Both the position numbers and the translations under genes were made by a program. The notes beneath the pieces were generated by a model. It was given only the letters and a program-made list of their open reading frames with translations, had not been told where the DNA came from and made no database searches. A stretch of 64,000 bases of DNA. Origin: Croceivirga sp. GTDB lineage: Bacteria; Bacteroidota; Bacteroidia; Flavobacteriales; Flavobacteriaceae. Below, piece after piece: positions 63,160-64,000 of this stretch. Where the stretch lies: NCBI GenBank assembly GCA_028284935.1, contig JANQQQ010000004.1:186001-250000 (forward strand). Direction: 5' to 3'. The stretch's first letter is position 1. The number at the start of each line of letters is the position of its first letter.

Positions 63160-64000
63160 CTATTCAAACTTAATCGCCTTGACCGGGGAAATTTTGGAGA
63201 TGGCATAAGAAGGCACCAATAACATGAGTAGGCAAAGCACCATGACCCCACAGTTGAGGAGCAAAATATTGGCTAGGGAAATATCTACTGGAATCACGGT
63301 AACATAATACTCCTCTGGGTTGGGGAATGTTAAGAACTGAAATTGCTTTTGAAGGAAGATAAGTCCAAGTCCGATAAGATTACCCCAAAAGAGCCCTAAA
63401 CCAATAAGATAAGCCGCATTGATCAAGAAGACTTTTCTAATGGTCCAGTTTTGGGAACCCAATGCTTTTAACACCCCTATCATTTGTGTCCGCTCCAAAA
63501 TCAGGACCAAAAGGGCCGTTATCATGTTAATGCCCCCCACAATAATCATAATTCCAATAATAAGTGCCGTATTTAAATCAAACAACTCCAGCCATTCGAA
63601 AATTTTAAAATATCGGTTCCCCAAATTCTGCGTATCCAAACTGGAAACCGTTTTCCCATAGATCTCTGCTGTTTTTTCCCTTAGCTGGTCAAAATCATCC
63701 AAAAAGACCTCAAAATGACCTACCTCATCGGTGGCCCATTTGTTCATTCGCTGTATATGCCTAAGGTCAACAATGATGTAACTGGCATCCAGTTCCTCAA
63801 AACCACTTTCATAAATGCCCGTTACCTCAAAACGTCTATTGTTAGTCTGTTTTGAAATATCATTGTCCTTAAGAAAAATGGAAAGGAACCTGTCGCCAAC
63901 GGAAAGTTGCAATTTAGTGGCTAGCGTTCTCGAAATCAGGGCTTCTTCATTCAGTTCACCCGAAAAATTGGGTAGTTTGCCTTCAACCAAAAACTCTTCA
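63160..64000 (-). CDS. LolC/LolE-FtsX-family ABC permease (partial, 5' end outside window)
   Basis: The minus-strand frame is open at the right edge; the visible 280 residues are the C-terminal part. A MacB-like periplasmic segment (LQLSVGDRFLSIFL, FEVTGIYESGFEELDA) precedes three or four membrane helices, with the FtsX-family motif GVLKALGSQNWTIRKVF and the ending PSYAISKISPVKAIKFE. LolC/E permeases pull lipoproteins out of the inner membrane for transport to the outer membrane. The true start lies beyond position 64000. Confidence 0.88.
   Translation of the reverse strand, partial: EEFLVEGKLPNFSGELNEEALISRTLATKLQLSVGDRFLSIFLKDNDISKQTNNRRFEVTGIYESGFEELDASYIIVDLRHIQRMNKWATDEVGHFEVFLDDFDQLREKTAEIYGKTVSSLDTQNLGNRYFKIFEWLELFDLNTALIIGIMIIVGGINMITALLVLILERTQMIGVLKALGSQNWTIRKVFLINAAYLIGLGLFWGNLIGLGLIFLQKQFQFLTFPNPEEYYVTVIPVDISLANILLLNCGVMVLCLLMLLVPSYAISKISPVKAIKFE

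Noticed and set aside
1..64000. CRISPR arrays, insertion sequences, rRNA and tRNA genes.
   Set aside because: No regularly spaced direct repeats, no intact transposase frame, and no rRNA or tRNA signature apart from the tmRNA were seen in the window.

Overview
The window reads as chromosome of a marine-type member of the Flavobacteriaceae (Bacteroidota). Evidence: SecD and SecF are fused; there are CarboxypepD_reg/TonB-type outer membrane proteins, many small lipoproteins, LytS/LytTR two-component pairs and a ScfR-type regulator; the tmRNA tag ends NYALAA; several promoters match the Bacteroidota -7 box TAnnTTTG; and Shine-Dalgarno sequences are largely absent. By eye most of the window is roughly 40-50 % GC. 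Genus cannot be fixed from the sequence alone.

Layout. 1-12.5 kb: housekeeping and small envelope genes, with secDF (cut by the window edge), mdh, gyrB and asnB, a DUF2911 protein, small lipoproteins and a YtcJ-like amidohydrolase. 12.5-21.4 kb: envelope genes on the minus strand, namely three tandem OmpA-family paralogues, a plug-less beta-barrel and a 1007-residue TPR protein. 21.6-35.8 kb: SRPBCC/GyrI protein, FtsE-like ATPase, ROK polyphosphate glucokinase, typA, a TonB-type barrel, a LytS/LytTR pair, two paralogous barrels, kdsA, small genes and a saccharopine-dehydrogenase-like enzyme.

36.0-50.5 kb is the accessory part. The tmRNA gene (ssrA) is followed at its 3' end by a frameshifted fragment of a tyrosine recombinase, the scar expected of an old integration. 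Next comes a four-gene minus-strand operon that I do not recognise as a described system: an M19-like metal hydrolase, a membrane protein, a coiled-coil/beta-barrel outer membrane protein, and a very large polytopic membrane protein with a C-terminal patatin lipase domain. Beyond it is a second minus-strand operon: a subtilisin-like protease without signal peptide, a 199-residue unknown, a TPR-type histidine kinase and a NarL-type regulator. The protease, the unknown and the sensor half of the kinase are clearly AT-richer (about 30 % GC in lines I counted). A 27-bp motif is duplicated upstream of the protease, and a related palindrome lies between the two operons, so shared control by the NarL regulator is a testable idea.

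50.5-64 kb: a 43-residue membrane protein with its own terminator, a DnaQ/GIY-YIG fusion nuclease, two tandem LytS-type kinases with one LytTR regulator and a decayed ORF between, a coupled pair of tiny membrane proteins, then aceA and aceB (glyoxylate bypass) divergent from a ScfR/RamB-type regulator, with repeated TTCGC half-sites between them. The end holds an aldose-1-epimerase-like protein, a YSC84/SYLF protein, a cysteine-synthase-family enzyme and the C-terminal part of a LolC/E-FtsX permease. No rRNA, tRNA, CRISPR array or intact insertion sequence was seen.
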